64,000 nt of DNA from Dyadobacter chenhuakuii (GCF_023821985.2 NZ_CP098805.1:4391001-4455000); one strand, 5' to 3'; numbered from the stretch's first letter, positions 1 to 8,325 are shown. Notes: a model not told the origin generated them from the letters alone. Translations and numbers: made by a program.

Positions 1-1099
1 GATCAAGTGAAACAAAGTCTTTCTTGTCTATTCGATTTTGCGTATTCGTTTTTTTTGTTACGTTTAATCCGAATTCTGGCGGACAGTTTTCAAGCGAAAT
101 TATTTTTATAAAGACATTTAGCTTTCCAATCTGTTCAGGATTTATCTCATAGGCATTTCCAATACTGCCAACAGTTTGTGCGCCGTTTACGATTTTCAAA
201 TCGTTAGCTACGAAAATACCCACAGCCCTATCCCCACCACCGACTGGTTTTTTATGTAGACTCTGACATAATGCAGTGATTCCATTGTTATAGAAATAAA
301 AGTTTTCTGGCTCGTTCAGTGCAGTTTCTCTTATGTCCTCATTTACCTCGCTAAATCCAATGAAGTCTCGAATATTATCTGAAAAAAGTCGTCCACGGTT
401 TTCGCTCCACAGTTGCGCCAAGTCATTTCCATTTATTGTCCCGTAAATAGCACTATAAGGCTCCTCTACTTTACCCCAATTTGAAAGAGCTAAATCCGCT
501 TTTATTGGTTGGCCATCAAGTATTCCGACAAGAGATTTATGTGCTTGTTTGAGCGAAAATCTGTTAAAAATAGCTAGTTCAGAAGGATCATTAAGTTCAG
601 CTAGTAAATCATCAATTACGCGTCTATTATGTTCCGAAAATGTGTCTTGTCCGGTGTATGTTAGTACAATTTTTATCTTCACAAGTGGATCTTCCAGTGC
701 CTCAATCACTTCTGCTTCTTTGCCTTTGACTTTCGCGTTAAATCTGTCGAACCTTAAATCTATTAAGTCAGTCACACCATTCTTAAATCGAGAAGTTTCT
801 CCCGTATCAGGTTCCCCGCTTCCGCTTTTTATCCATTTGGACTGCACCAACCATAGCTCTTTGTTTCGTCTGTCAAAATAGATAGCATCAATACCGTTAT
901 CATCAAATCCATCAACAATTGCGGAGGATGCTGTTATCGCGTCAATTTGCGCTAATATTTGTAGTGTGTACGAGGCATAAGCTCTTGTCAAAAAAAAATT
1001 CTCTTTGTCGTCTTCACTCCTAGCATCTGAAATGTCGATCTTGTCAGAATAAAGCTCAGTTAGTTTCGCTTTGAGATGATTAACGTGTAATTTGCTCAC
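1..1099 (-). CDS. AIPR family abortive-infection/phage-resistance protein, C-terminus cut by window edge
   Basis: About 366 codons are visible from a GTG start at 1099; the rest lies left of the window. Residues 64-89 form a PD-(D/E)xK-like nuclease core: an Asp in the GID motif (D71), then a strand ending in QSK (Q86, K88). Further on are YNNGIT (about residue 270), NGAQT (about 304) and TNTQNRI (about 350), signature blocks of the AIPR family, which is linked to abortive infection and phage resistance. No upstream in-frame ATG exists, so GTG is the best start. It is the last visible gene of the element and reads as defence cargo. Family call is firm; activity is inferred. Confidence 0.75.
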   Translation of the reverse strand, partial: MSKLHVNHLKAKLTELYSDKIDISDARSEDDKENFFLTRAYASYTLQILAQIDAITASSAIVDGFDDNGIDAIYFDRRNKELWLVQSKWIKSGSGEPDTGETSRFKNGVTDLIDLRFDRFNAKVKGKEAEVIEALEDPLVKIKIVLTYTGQDTFSEHNRRVIDDLLAELNDPSELAIFNRFSLKQAHKSLVGILDGQPIKADLALSNWGKVEEPYSAIYGTINGNDLAQLWSENRGRLFSDNIRDFIGFSEVNEDIRETALNEPENFYFYNNGITALCQSLHKKPVGGGDRAVGIFVANDLKIVNGAQTVGSIGNAYEINPEQIGKLNVFIKIISLENCPPEFGLNVTKKTNTQNRIDKKDFVSLD

Positions 1100-1305
1100 C
1101 GTATAAAGATTTGTTAATTGTTTATTACAGCATAGACGAATTGTCCACAGCTTATGTTTCTCTACAAAATACGAATTGCCAATTATATACTCAAATAGAG
1201 ATATAAGATGTTAATCGACATGTTCAATAGCTAGGTGAATAAGAACCTATTTCGCAAGCAATAGAACTCTAGCACGTTCTTTCATCCAAGATTACTGGCA
1301 CATCC

Positions 1306-1596
1306 CTATTTAGCCTTATTTTTTACCTCTGCACGCCTTAAATAATTGGAAACTGTACTTTTACTTACTCCAATCATTTGCGCAATTGTAGTGCACGAAA
1401 AACCCCTTCCTCGTAATTCCTTTGCCCGTTGAGGAAGGACTACTTGGTTGGCCCTCGCTTTCCACTCATCCACTTGACTGTACCTCTCCACCGTCCTTGG
1501 CGACAAATCCAATAACTTGCCTATTTCTGAAAATGTCAATCCCTTTACATGGTAGTTAAAAGCCCTTTCCTTTATTGTGAGTGTTTTCTTTGCCAT
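1306..1596 (-). CDS. Small double helix-turn-helix DNA-binding protein
   Basis: A 96-residue basic protein with two predicted HTH units: residues 18-38 (LTFSEIGKLLDLSPRTVERY) and 66-87 (with IAQMIGVSKSTVSNYL). The layout resembles the DNA-binding part of small terminase subunits or resolvase-type HTH domains, but nothing else of such proteins is present. It has an ATG start and is followed by 206 bases before the AIPR gene. A role as regulator of the defence cargo, or as the element's DNA-recognition factor, is inferred from position only. Confidence 0.6.
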   Translation of the reverse strand: MAKKTLTIKERAFNYHVKGLTFSEIGKLLDLSPRTVERYSQVDEWKARANQVVLPQRAKELRGRGFSCTTIAQMIGVSKSTVSNYLRRAEVKNKAK

Positions 1597-1978
1597 AACT
1601 GCGTAAATTTTGGTGTGTATTGCTATCAGTTAAACTTAAATTTCAAATAATTAAAATTGCTCCCTGCGTACCCTGCTTTTGCACGATTGCGTATTTTTTA
1701 GATGTTTTTTGTATCAGAAGATCGATACCCCTGGTACCAGAAAAGTCGGTTACGTATACTGTTCTATGGCTCTTTTCGACCAAAATCGTCGAACTTTCGG
1801 ATGATTTAGATCTTTCCGACCTCAAAATTCCCGTTGAATGATGAGGTAAGCGTACTTTTTGTACCGCTTTTGGAAAGACCATACCAATGTGCTGAAAAAC
1901 CATTATCGAACTTTAATTTTTGCTCCATTGTCGAGCTAACTTCCTACAGCAAGTCTGTTGCATGACCTCGAAGGGTGT
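1597..1978. other. Dyad-rich intergenic region of the element; no convincing gene
   Basis: About 380 bases separate the replication-initiator-like gene from the small HTH gene. Visible dyads are a perfect 10-base palindrome CTGGTACCAG at 1731-1740, TACGTA at 1751-1756 and the inverted repeat TTCGAC/GTCGAA at 1775-1793. An 86-codon leftward frame (1643-1903, ATG) crosses the region but has no recognisable domain and an odd composition. The region could hold an origin, a transfer origin or promoters for the HTH and AIPR genes; this is inference. Confidence 0.35.
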
Positions 1979-3442
1979 TTAAATGCTGTTTAAAGGAGTA
2001 ACCTCATTAAAATCAACCAATTTTTGCAAGTATTCTCGAGCCTCACTGTAAACCAGGAGCTTTGACTTTATTCCATCCGCAATCCGTGGGATACTTTCTA
2101 CTGAGATAACCAAGTCTAGCCATTCCCGGCACGGGTTGATCTCCGATGCATGCAATATGTCAGAATAAAGCACCCCTTTGAACATGTAATTGATTATTAG
2201 AAATCGATTTGCCTCTTTTGCTTTCATTATGAGCCGTTTTTTATCTCTTCGATTATTACTTTCTGAGTTCCGACATTTTTTTGCTCCTTGCCCTTTGTAT
2301 TTCTCCGAACAAAACCTGCTACCCCGCTTTTGCTCTGATATGTCTTTTCCACAGCACCGACATATTTTTGAAGTTTCAGTTTTCGACAGATTTTTATCTA
2401 TCTTCCTTTGTTCCTTCTCTTGACTAGGGACTATTGCACTATTGCATTCAAGTTGTGCAATAGTCCATTCTTTGGTTGCTTCACTTGTTTTCTTAAAATC
2501 CGATAATTGTTGCAATAGTCCCTCCTTTTCAGCTTCCTCGAACAACGCAGTCCAAGTATCCGTCAATAGCGTTTGTAGCATCCCTGCATAGTTGAAAGCG
2601 TTACACTTTTGTAAGAGACTCGGTAGCCGTTTCCGCATATTGTACCGCTTCCGCTTGTCAAACCGCCGCCACTTATCCCGGTCACGCAGCAAGCCGTAAA
2701 GCGCATGATCAGAATCTGACAATAGCGAAACATCGGCGTCAATGTCCACAAAGATCATTTTGTCAAGTACAGTCGCCATCAAATCCAACAAGGGAGACAC
2801 CTTTTCCCGCACCGTCAGATCGGCCAAAGTCTTTATATTACAACTTCTTAACCACCTCATTCGGTTGGTCGCTATCTCAAACCTTAGCAGGTTGCTGACC
2901 TCCTGGAACTTTTGTATATGAACATCCGTAGCGGCCTGCAATGCCTTATCATAGAGTTTTATATCAAAGTCGAATGAAGGGCATAGTCTGCCTAGGAGGG
3001 GCCTACGGGCATTGATCACTTCAAAGCTTTTATCCGAGTATGAGATCAGAGAGGTAAGTATTTTCTTCACCTCAAACGGCACGTACACATTAACCCCAAT
3101 CTCCATATTCTCAATGTGGGTATTAGCCGGACACACTGCAAAGCGCATTTCCAAATCATGCACTACGTCAACCAAATCATTAAAAGTGAACTGATTGCAA
3201 TTATGATTACCGTTGTTAAAATACTTGTGAAGCGATCCTCGAATAGTCATTCCGGTCGTTCCATCAGGATAAGGCTTTATTTCAAATCGCAGGCCTTTGT
3301 ATAGTGCCTTTTTTACTTCATTTATTGGCTTGCCTGTCTTGGGATTAACCTTAACAGCAAACCGTCCGGCCAAATCTTCGCAGTTAAGCCACAAAGAAGG
3401 GTCTACGCCGAAAACCCGCAGGTTAACGCCATCAATTGCCAT
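1979..3442 (-). CDS. Predicted replication-initiator-like protein of mobile elements with C-terminal zinc ribbon
   Basis: The 487-residue protein has the block order seen in phage/plasmid replication proteins of the gene II type: GSLHKYFNNGNHN at 69-81, a strand block with ENMEIGVNV at 111-119, IKLYDKALQA at 161-170 and LLRFEIATNR at 185-194. A basic middle region (255-275) follows. The C-terminus carries a four-cysteine zinc ribbon (C361, C364, C378, C390) containing CGKDISEQK, a motif I recall from Bacteroidota element-borne replication proteins. No catalytic tyrosine or HUH motif could be pinned down by eye, so the initiator role is a family-level inference. It has an ATG start and sits after the two unknown genes. 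Confidence 0.5.
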   Translation of the reverse strand: MAIDGVNLRVFGVDPSLWLNCEDLAGRFAVKVNPKTGKPINEVKKALYKGLRFEIKPYPDGTTGMTIRGSLHKYFNNGNHNCNQFTFNDLVDVVHDLEMRFAVCPANTHIENMEIGVNVYVPFEVKKILTSLISYSDKSFEVINARRPLLGRLCPSFDFDIKLYDKALQAATDVHIQKFQEVSNLLRFEIATNRMRWLRSCNIKTLADLTVREKVSPLLDLMATVLDKMIFVDIDADVSLLSDSDHALYGLLRDRDKWRRFDKRKRYNMRKRLPSLLQKCNAFNYAGMLQTLLTDTWTALFEEAEKEGLLQQLSDFKKTSEATKEWTIAQLECNSAIVPSQEKEQRKIDKNLSKTETSKICRCCGKDISEQKRGSRFCSEKYKGQGAKKCRNSESNNRRDKKRLIMKAKEANRFLIINYMFKGVLYSDILHASEINPCREWLDLVISVESIPRIADGIKSKLLVYSEAREYLQKLVDFNEVTPLNSI

Positions 3443-3567
3443 GATTTAGTAGTTATTGGTTATAATGTGTGTAACGATGCATTAGTGACCTTCTTCCAAG
3501 GTGTATTACTCCTTATCAAAGCAATCATGGTTCTAGGATGGAGGTCTTTCAGTCAACTAATTACATC

Positions 3568-4044
3568 TTATCGCTTATATACTTGACGTAAGCGGAACAG
3601 TTCCACTTGTGTCAAGGCAAGTTTGTTAATGTTGTTCTCTTTTGCGAAATCTCTTCTCTTTGGTGTTCCAAATCTATCTAACTCCAAGTCGTATACGTTA
3701 GTTAGAGCCTCGCATGCTTTATGCAAGTATTCACCTATTGTTTTCCATACTGCAATATCTCTCGTTCTACTTGGATGTAGGAGAAACCAAGCACCGGCAA
3801 CTAGGTTGTCAGCAAACATGATACTTGCGCAATCGGTTGAAACAGGAGCCGTAATAGGCAATCCTATTGGATACGCTCCTAATGCTTTTCTGACTGCCCG
3901 CTCACAGGTATATACACCCTTTACCTTTCCTTTTTTTAGTAAATTATGAGCATGCTGCGTATAAGTCATCGACTCGAAAAACACCGCCGTCTTTTCTTCT
4001 ATCAAATAAGGCACCTTCTTACCCTTTTTACATGTGTCTTTCAT
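3568..4044 (-). CDS. Element-encoded protein of unknown function (158 aa)
   Basis: Not recognised. It is a soluble-looking basic protein without signal peptide or membrane segment; the N-terminus is lysine-rich (KKGKK at residues 6-10), and two hydrophobic stretches at about 82-98 look like buried helices rather than membrane spans. The ATG at 4044 lies 17 bases inside the end of the preceding gene, so the two are probably translationally coupled. The next gene downstream is the replication-initiator-like protein, 125 bases on. Confidence 0.6.
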   Translation of the reverse strand: MKDTCKKGKKVPYLIEEKTAVFFESMTYTQHAHNLLKKGKVKGVYTCERAVRKALGAYPIGLPITAPVSTDCASIMFADNLVAGAWFLLHPSRTRDIAVWKTIGEYLHKACEALTNVYDLELDRFGTPKRRDFAKENNINKLALTQVELFRLRQVYKR

Positions 4045-4381
4045 ACTGTATACTGTCTACTGTGGAACAAATACTATCCAATGCACTCTCTAAAAGATTC
4101 TCAATCGTCTCAATGTCAGCCGTCTCTACTTCACCTTGCCATAAGACAGCTAAGAATGCCGAGATAAGTGAATCGGCGCAATGGATTGCGGTTTTAATCT
4201 CATTAGGAAGGAGACAAACGCCGAATGGATAACCCTCTAAACTATTTACCAACATCATTATTGAGTAGGGATAATTGTCTATGATAGTAAAAGGTGGCTT
4301 GACCTCCGGCAACAAATCAAGTGCGGCCATAATAAACGACTTTTTACGTTCAATGATAGGAGGGATTGAGTTAATGCTCAT
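4028..4381 (-). CDS. Element-encoded protein of unknown function (117 aa)
   Basis: Not recognised. It is a mildly acidic, probably helical protein with the start overlapping the stop of the excisionase-like gene in an ATGA arrangement (4378-4381), and its own end overlapping the next gene by 17 bases. The tight overlaps with both neighbours place it in a three-gene unit with the HTH protein and the 158-aa protein. No motif suggests an activity; a role in element regulation or replication is possible from position only. Confidence 0.6.
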   Translation of the reverse strand: MSINSIPPIIERKKSFIMAALDLLPEVKPPFTIIDNYPYSIMMLVNSLEGYPFGVCLLPNEIKTAIHCADSLISAFLAVLWQGEVETADIETIENLLESALDSICSTVDSIQYERHM

Positions 4382-4680
4382 TTTGAGACCCCTCCTTTTC
4401 CCGTAGCTTTCGCTGCCTGCAAAACCTCTGACTCAATATACCTCACTTGGTTACCTAAGCGATGAGGTTTTAAAATACCCTGCTTAGACCAAGCCCAAAC
4501 GGTTGGAAGTGATATTTTAAGAAACTTTCCCACTTCCTCACGCGTCAAAAATACCGTTTGGTCGGGTGGGCTAACTCTTGCTCCTAATTCATCCAGTCGC
4601 TTATTTACGCTACCGAACAGCTCTAATAGTGTTTGAGCTGTCAAACCCTCTACTTGCAAAATTTGTCTTTCCATGATCAT
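4378..4680 (-). CDS. Excisionase-like helix-turn-helix (HTH_17) protein
   Basis: This 100-residue protein has a short coiled N-terminus (residues 3-40) and a winged-HTH of the MerR/excisionase type at about 48-95: FLTREEVGKFLKISLPTVWA, then GILKPHRLGNQVRYIESEV. This layout is typical of Bacteroidota element proteins annotated as helix-turn-helix domain or excisionase family. In an integrative element it would be expected to bend DNA for excision or to regulate the operon. Starts at 4680 or at the Met two codons later are equally possible. It opens the three-gene unit running to 3568. Confidence 0.75.
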   Translation of the reverse strand: MIMERQILQVEGLTAQTLLELFGSVNKRLDELGARVSPPDQTVFLTREEVGKFLKISLPTVWAWSKQGILKPHRLGNQVRYIESEVLQAAKATGKGGVSK

Positions 4681-4876
4681 GTTTTATTTACTTTATTTTA
4701 ATGAACATGACAAAGGTCGCTGGTTTCAAAAAAAAGGTACGGACTCCGACGGACAACTAAATATCCTTGCCTTAAATAGTCCGATTTTTAATATAATTCA
4801 CTGATGGTCAACAGCATATCAATACTTCATCTCCATTCCTTAATAAATTTCGTCAATTGCAGTCCGTTTCCTTACT

Positions 4877-5626
4877 TCAAACATTTGATTTATAGCCTTT
4901 TAAAATCTTAACATATTGCGCTAGGTATTCATCATGTTTTGTGGACTCTTTGAGTTTTGTATATGGAATATTCAACTTTTTTTGAAGTAACTCGCTTATC
5001 TCGATTAGTGACCTTTCGCTTTTTAAAAGCTCATCATTCAAGGCGACGCAAAAAGCATGGAGTCTATATTTTGGCAAGCTTGACCTATCGATGTATATTC
5101 CGTTCTTATCCGCTATTCGACAGTCTAGAAGGCACTTATTAGCTATTTCAGTATATTGGTCGTTAAATAAATCCTCGAATTTCTGAGGCTTTATCCTTTT
5201 AACTTTCCTAACAGCGGATTTATCCGGTGATGGATCAATGGAGTGACCATTTCTAGAAGATTTCAATTTGTTATCTTCACTACCATGTTGTGGTGGAGTT
5301 CCGTCTAAAATCTCACAAACCGGGCCGAGCAATTTCGTGTTGTCATTTTGACCAAAAGCCCCTTGCATCAAAAGCAGTATGTTTTTAGCCTCCGCCGGAG
5401 AAAGACCGTATTTATCTAAAACAGCAGGCAGGTAATGAAAAACGGGGTTCTCTTTGTAGCCGACGTTAGGCCCGTCATGCTCTCTATTATATTCCGTATA
5501 AGGCCCGTCAACACCTAGCATTTGAAAGAGGTGGGGCGGCCCCTTAACAGTTGAGCCAATTTTTACAACTTGATCTTTAAGCCCTAATAACTCTAATGCT
5601 ATTTGTAGTCGTTCGTCACTTGTCAT
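4877..5626 (-). CDS. Element-encoded protein of unknown function next to the integrase (249 aa)
   Basis: Not recognised. The protein appears to have two parts: an N-terminal helical part (1-110), and a C-terminal part (about 150-249) rich in charged helices, joined by a serine- and lysine-rich linker near residues 118-150. The start is ATG at 5626, 52 bases after the integrase stop, so it is probably cotranscribed with the integrase. No membrane segment or signal peptide is seen. A role in integration, excision control or regulation is inferred from position only. Confidence 0.6.
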   Translation of the reverse strand: MTSDERLQIALELLGLKDQVVKIGSTVKGPPHLFQMLGVDGPYTEYNREHDGPNVGYKENPVFHYLPAVLDKYGLSPAEAKNILLLMQGAFGQNDNTKLLGPVCEILDGTPPQHGSEDNKLKSSRNGHSIDPSPDKSAVRKVKRIKPQKFEDLFNDQYTEIANKCLLDCRIADKNGIYIDRSSLPKYRLHAFCVALNDELLKSERSLIEISELLQKKLNIPYTKLKESTKHDEYLAQYVKILKGYKSNV

Positions 5627-5678
5627 TTGGTTTATTACAATCTGTTACTAGTTAATTATCTATCATTCAATTAATTGG

Positions 5679-6998
5679 CTACATAGCTTCCCTAAACACC
5701 CCTCTATCAAATTGTTTTTTCATCAAAATTGCATGCTCTTCTTGCGTCACTTTTATGTATTTGTTGAAAGATTTTTCAGTTGCATGCCCAGTTACCGCCA
5801 TAATTGTTTTTGCCGGTATTCCTCTCAAATACATGTTAGTAGCAAATGACCGTCGGGCAGTATGCGTTTTAACAAGTTCCCATTTCGGAACAGTTTTGGT
5901 AATTCTCTTGCCTCCTTTTGTAATGGAAATACTTTCTAGTGTTTCCCATTTTGCAAGCTTGCAGACCTCCTTTATATAATCATTCATTTTTTGGTTGGAG
6001 ATGGCACAGGGTAAATTACCGTCATATTTCTTAAACATTTCTTCGACGATCGGGAAGCAAGGAATAACAACCTTTCCTAACGTCTTGTTTTGTTCTATTC
6101 GAATGAAGCCATTCTTTATTTGGCTTGATTTCAAAGTAGTTAAGTCTGAAAATCGCAAGCCGGTATAACATCCTACCAAAAACAAGTCCCGCACTTGCTC
6201 TAACCTTTTATTGTTAGACAAGTCGATTTTTGCTATGTCTTGCAACTCCTTTTCAGAGAGGTAAATAGAATCTGACTCCTCATTAGTTACCTTAAATTTA
6301 AGGCTCTGGTGCGCTTTATTGTCACTTTTACCATAGGTTAACGCATCATTCAACCAGACTTTTAAGGTCTGAATGTATTTCCCTATGTTATTTACTGAAA
6401 ACTCCTTTTGCTCCAAATACTGCTTGAAGTCGGTATAAAAGACAATATCAATCGTGCTAAAATCAACAACCCGGTCATAGCCGCTCGCGAATTCTTTCAG
6501 TACTGAAAAAACCGTGTTATACTTTTGTATCGTCCTATGGGTAATCTTAGTACCCTTTGAGTTCGTTCGTTCAGGCGATTTGTCAATAAACTCCTGAATA
6601 AACCTATAAAGCTTTGGAACGGTATCTGTCTCGACCTCTTTCGGGTTTTTCCAATCGTCTATTGCTTGCTTGACAGCCTCCTTCGTGACTGCCACCCGCT
6701 CAGACTTCATCTCATTTAAGAGCCTAGAAACCTCATGCTCCATATCAGACAGGTATTTGTTCACCTGATCTTTATTAGACGCAGACAACACGTTTTTCAC
6801 TCGCTGCCGTCCCTGACTTACAAGTTTGCCTGCCTTGTCGTACTTAGCACCGTCCCAATGCTCGGGAAGAACCTTAAAACCAGTTGACACTTTTATTCTG
6901 TCGTTGTTGAATCTTATAATGCCATAGATAGGGGTTTCTGCTTTTGCCTTTGGATCATGCAGGATGTAAGTAATTTGAGAGGTAGTTTTCCTTGCCAT
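5679..6998 (-). CDS. Tyrosine recombinase/integrase
   Basis: The 439-residue protein has the three-part layout of Bacteroidota element integrases: an N-terminal arm-binding domain (about 10-100), a SAM-like core-binding domain (about 125-225) and the catalytic domain (about 245-425). Catalytic residues are visible: R282 in GLRFSDL, probable K305, H379 and R382 in HTARRS, H405 in TGHAT and the nucleophile Y414 in NKYIK. All are present, so it should be active. It is expected to catalyse strand exchange between element and chromosome at the tRNA-like site about 210 bases upstream of its start. ATG start at 6998. Confidence 0.95.
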   Translation of the reverse strand: MARKTTSQITYILHDPKAKAETPIYGIIRFNNDRIKVSTGFKVLPEHWDGAKYDKAGKLVSQGRQRVKNVLSASNKDQVNKYLSDMEHEVSRLLNEMKSERVAVTKEAVKQAIDDWKNPKEVETDTVPKLYRFIQEFIDKSPERTNSKGTKITHRTIQKYNTVFSVLKEFASGYDRVVDFSTIDIVFYTDFKQYLEQKEFSVNNIGKYIQTLKVWLNDALTYGKSDNKAHQSLKFKVTNEESDSIYLSEKELQDIAKIDLSNNKRLEQVRDLFLVGCYTGLRFSDLTTLKSSQIKNGFIRIEQNKTLGKVVIPCFPIVEEMFKKYDGNLPCAISNQKMNDYIKEVCKLAKWETLESISITKGGKRITKTVPKWELVKTHTARRSFATNMYLRGIPAKTIMAVTGHATEKSFNKYIKVTQEEHAILMKKQFDRGVFREAM

Positions 6999-7208
6999 AG
7001 ATTAAGAATTTGAACACGGTCAAAAGTACTTATTCTATTTAATCCGTCCAACGGATTGGACGGAATATTGGACGGAATTATTTAATTTACTTTAATTCAC
7101 TCAAATCTAATTTAACTTCTTCACCTATCAAAAGAGCCGTTTTCACATCAAATGAGGGCATTTTTGATAGTTTTAAGATCGTTAACCAAAAAGCGAGATT
7201 TGAACATG

Positions 7209-7230
7209 TTGAGTCCAGCTCCCGCTACAA
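7209..7230 (+). other. Putative attachment site: tRNA 3'-end fragment (possible attR core)
   Basis: The bases TTGAGTCCAGCTCCCGCTAC read like the end of a tRNA: end of the T loop, 3' strand of the T stem, 3' strand of the acceptor stem and discriminator A. No matching 5' half is present. A complete tRNA would have to lie at the left end of the element, outside the window. The sequence resembles the 3' end of bacterial initiator tRNA, where base 72 does not pair with base 1, but the identity is uncertain. It sits just upstream of the integrase gene. Confidence 0.55.
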
Positions 7231-7231
7231 G

Positions 7232-7266
7232 AAAAAGGTCGCAAACGAAAGTTCGCGGCCTTTTTG
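7232..7266 (+). terminator. Rho-independent terminator following the tRNA fragment
   Basis: A hairpin with AAAAAGG on the left and CCTTTTT on the right, an inner CGC/GCG stem and a GAAA loop, ending in a T run. It directly follows the tRNA-like fragment and probably was the terminator of the original tRNA gene before the element inserted. The remaining 165 bases to the KilA-N gene show nothing clear. Confidence 0.65.
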
Positions 7267-7431
7267 CGTTTTTGGGCTTATTTGGATTTCCCTACCAAGC
7301 TATCTTTCTGTTATGCTACCTTGCCCTAGTCGATGCTAACCCGCTTAATAAATGAGGCTAACCGCATATTTTTTCCCTAAACCAAGCTCCGCAATGGTTT
7401 CATAGATTTGATTTTTACCAAATCAGCAGAT

Positions 7432-8325
7432 ATGACCACGGCACCATCTCAAAAAAGAAAACTTAACGTAAAGGGAATTTCTATCACATTAGACATTGCC
7501 GATAATGGCGACGACTTTATCTCACTTTCCGATGTGGCCAAAGGTTTTGATGGCGGAACTGCTTTGATAGAACAATGGATAAGAAATAAGAATACTATTG
7601 AATTCCTGGGAATATGGGAAACTATTAATAATCCTGATTTTAATTCCCCCGAATTCGAGGGAATTAAAAGTGAAGCCGGGACTAATCGTTTCATGATGTC
7701 TGCCAAACAATGGATTAACAAAACACATGCAATTGGAATCTCTGCGAATGCCGGACGATATGGCGGCACTTTTGCTCACAAGGATATCGTATTGGAATTT
7801 TGTGCGTGGCTAAGTCCTGAGTTTAAATTTCTTTTGATCCGAGAATTTCAACGATTAAAAGAACAGGAGGCAGCAACTAACAACCACGAGTGGAACCTTA
7901 AAAGAATGCTAAGCAAAGTCAATTACAGAATTCACACCGACTCCATCAAACACAACTTGATTCCTTTTCTGAACACATCAAAAGAGAACGAGAAATTTGT
8001 GTATATAAATGAAGCGGAACTCTTAAATGTTGCGTTGTTCGGCATCACGTCGAAAGAATGGAAGCAAAAGAATGTTCAGCTGGCTTCAAACGGCCTTAAT
8101 ATAAGAGATATTGCAGATTTGCATCAATTGACTGTACTATCAAACCTTGAAAGTTACAATGCTATATTAAACAGCAATAATATACCAGAGGAAACCAGAT
8201 TTGAAGAGCTGCGAAAGACTGCATTAACACAGCTGGCGACATTGAGGTCAATGGCTCATCCTGAACATTACCTATTGCAAAGCAATCAGCAGGCTGGTAA
8301 CCCAGACCAACCTCCCAAAATTTAA
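7432..8325 (+). CDS. KilA-N domain protein
   Basis: A 297-residue protein with a KilA-N DNA-binding domain at about residues 20-145: LSDVAKGF, then IEQWIRNKNTIEFLGIWE, AKQWINKTHAIGI and GRYGGTFAHKDIVLEFCAWL, followed by FLLIREFQRLK. The C-terminal part (150-290) is helical and unassigned. KilA-N domains occur in phage and plasmid regulators and as stand-alone chromosomal genes in Bacteroidota. The ATG at 7432 is preferred over a TTG eight codons upstream. It lies just outside the element junction, so it may be a resident gene or a remnant of an earlier insertion. Confidence 0.85.
   Translation: MTTAPSQKRKLNVKGISITLDIADNGDDFISLSDVAKGFDGGTALIEQWIRNKNTIEFLGIWETINNPDFNSPEFEGIKSEAGTNRFMMSAKQWINKTHAIGISANAGRYGGTFAHKDIVLEFCAWLSPEFKFLLIREFQRLKEQEAATNNHEWNLKRMLSKVNYRIHTDSIKHNLIPFLNTSKENEKFVYINEAELLNVALFGITSKEWKQKNVQLASNGLNIRDIADLHQLTVLSNLESYNAILNSNNIPEETRFEELRKTALTQLATLRSMAHPEHYLLQSNQQAGNPDQPPKI

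Larger units (their letters stand above)
1..7230 (-). mobile_element. Right part of an integrated genetic element (tyrosine-integrase type)
   Basis: Seven consecutive leftward genes lie between the window edge and a tRNA-like 3' fragment: integrase, an unknown, an excisionase-like HTH protein, two unknowns, a replication-initiator-like protein, a double-HTH protein and an AIPR-type protein. The integrase is the gene nearest the putative attachment repeat, as is usual for tRNA-targeting islands. No conjugation, capsid or terminase gene is visible, so it may be an integrative mobilizable element, a satellite or a defence island whose left part lies outside the window. Its left boundary cannot be seen. 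Confidence 0.7.

Noticed and set aside
549..881. Rightward frame of 110 codons over the AIPR gene
   Set aside because: Antisense shadow of a gene with clear AIPR motifs; low-complexity serine-rich translation.
1643..1903. Leftward 86-codon frame in the element's intergenic region
   Set aside because: No domain or signal; opposed by a 73-codon rightward frame; treated as noncoding unless conserved.
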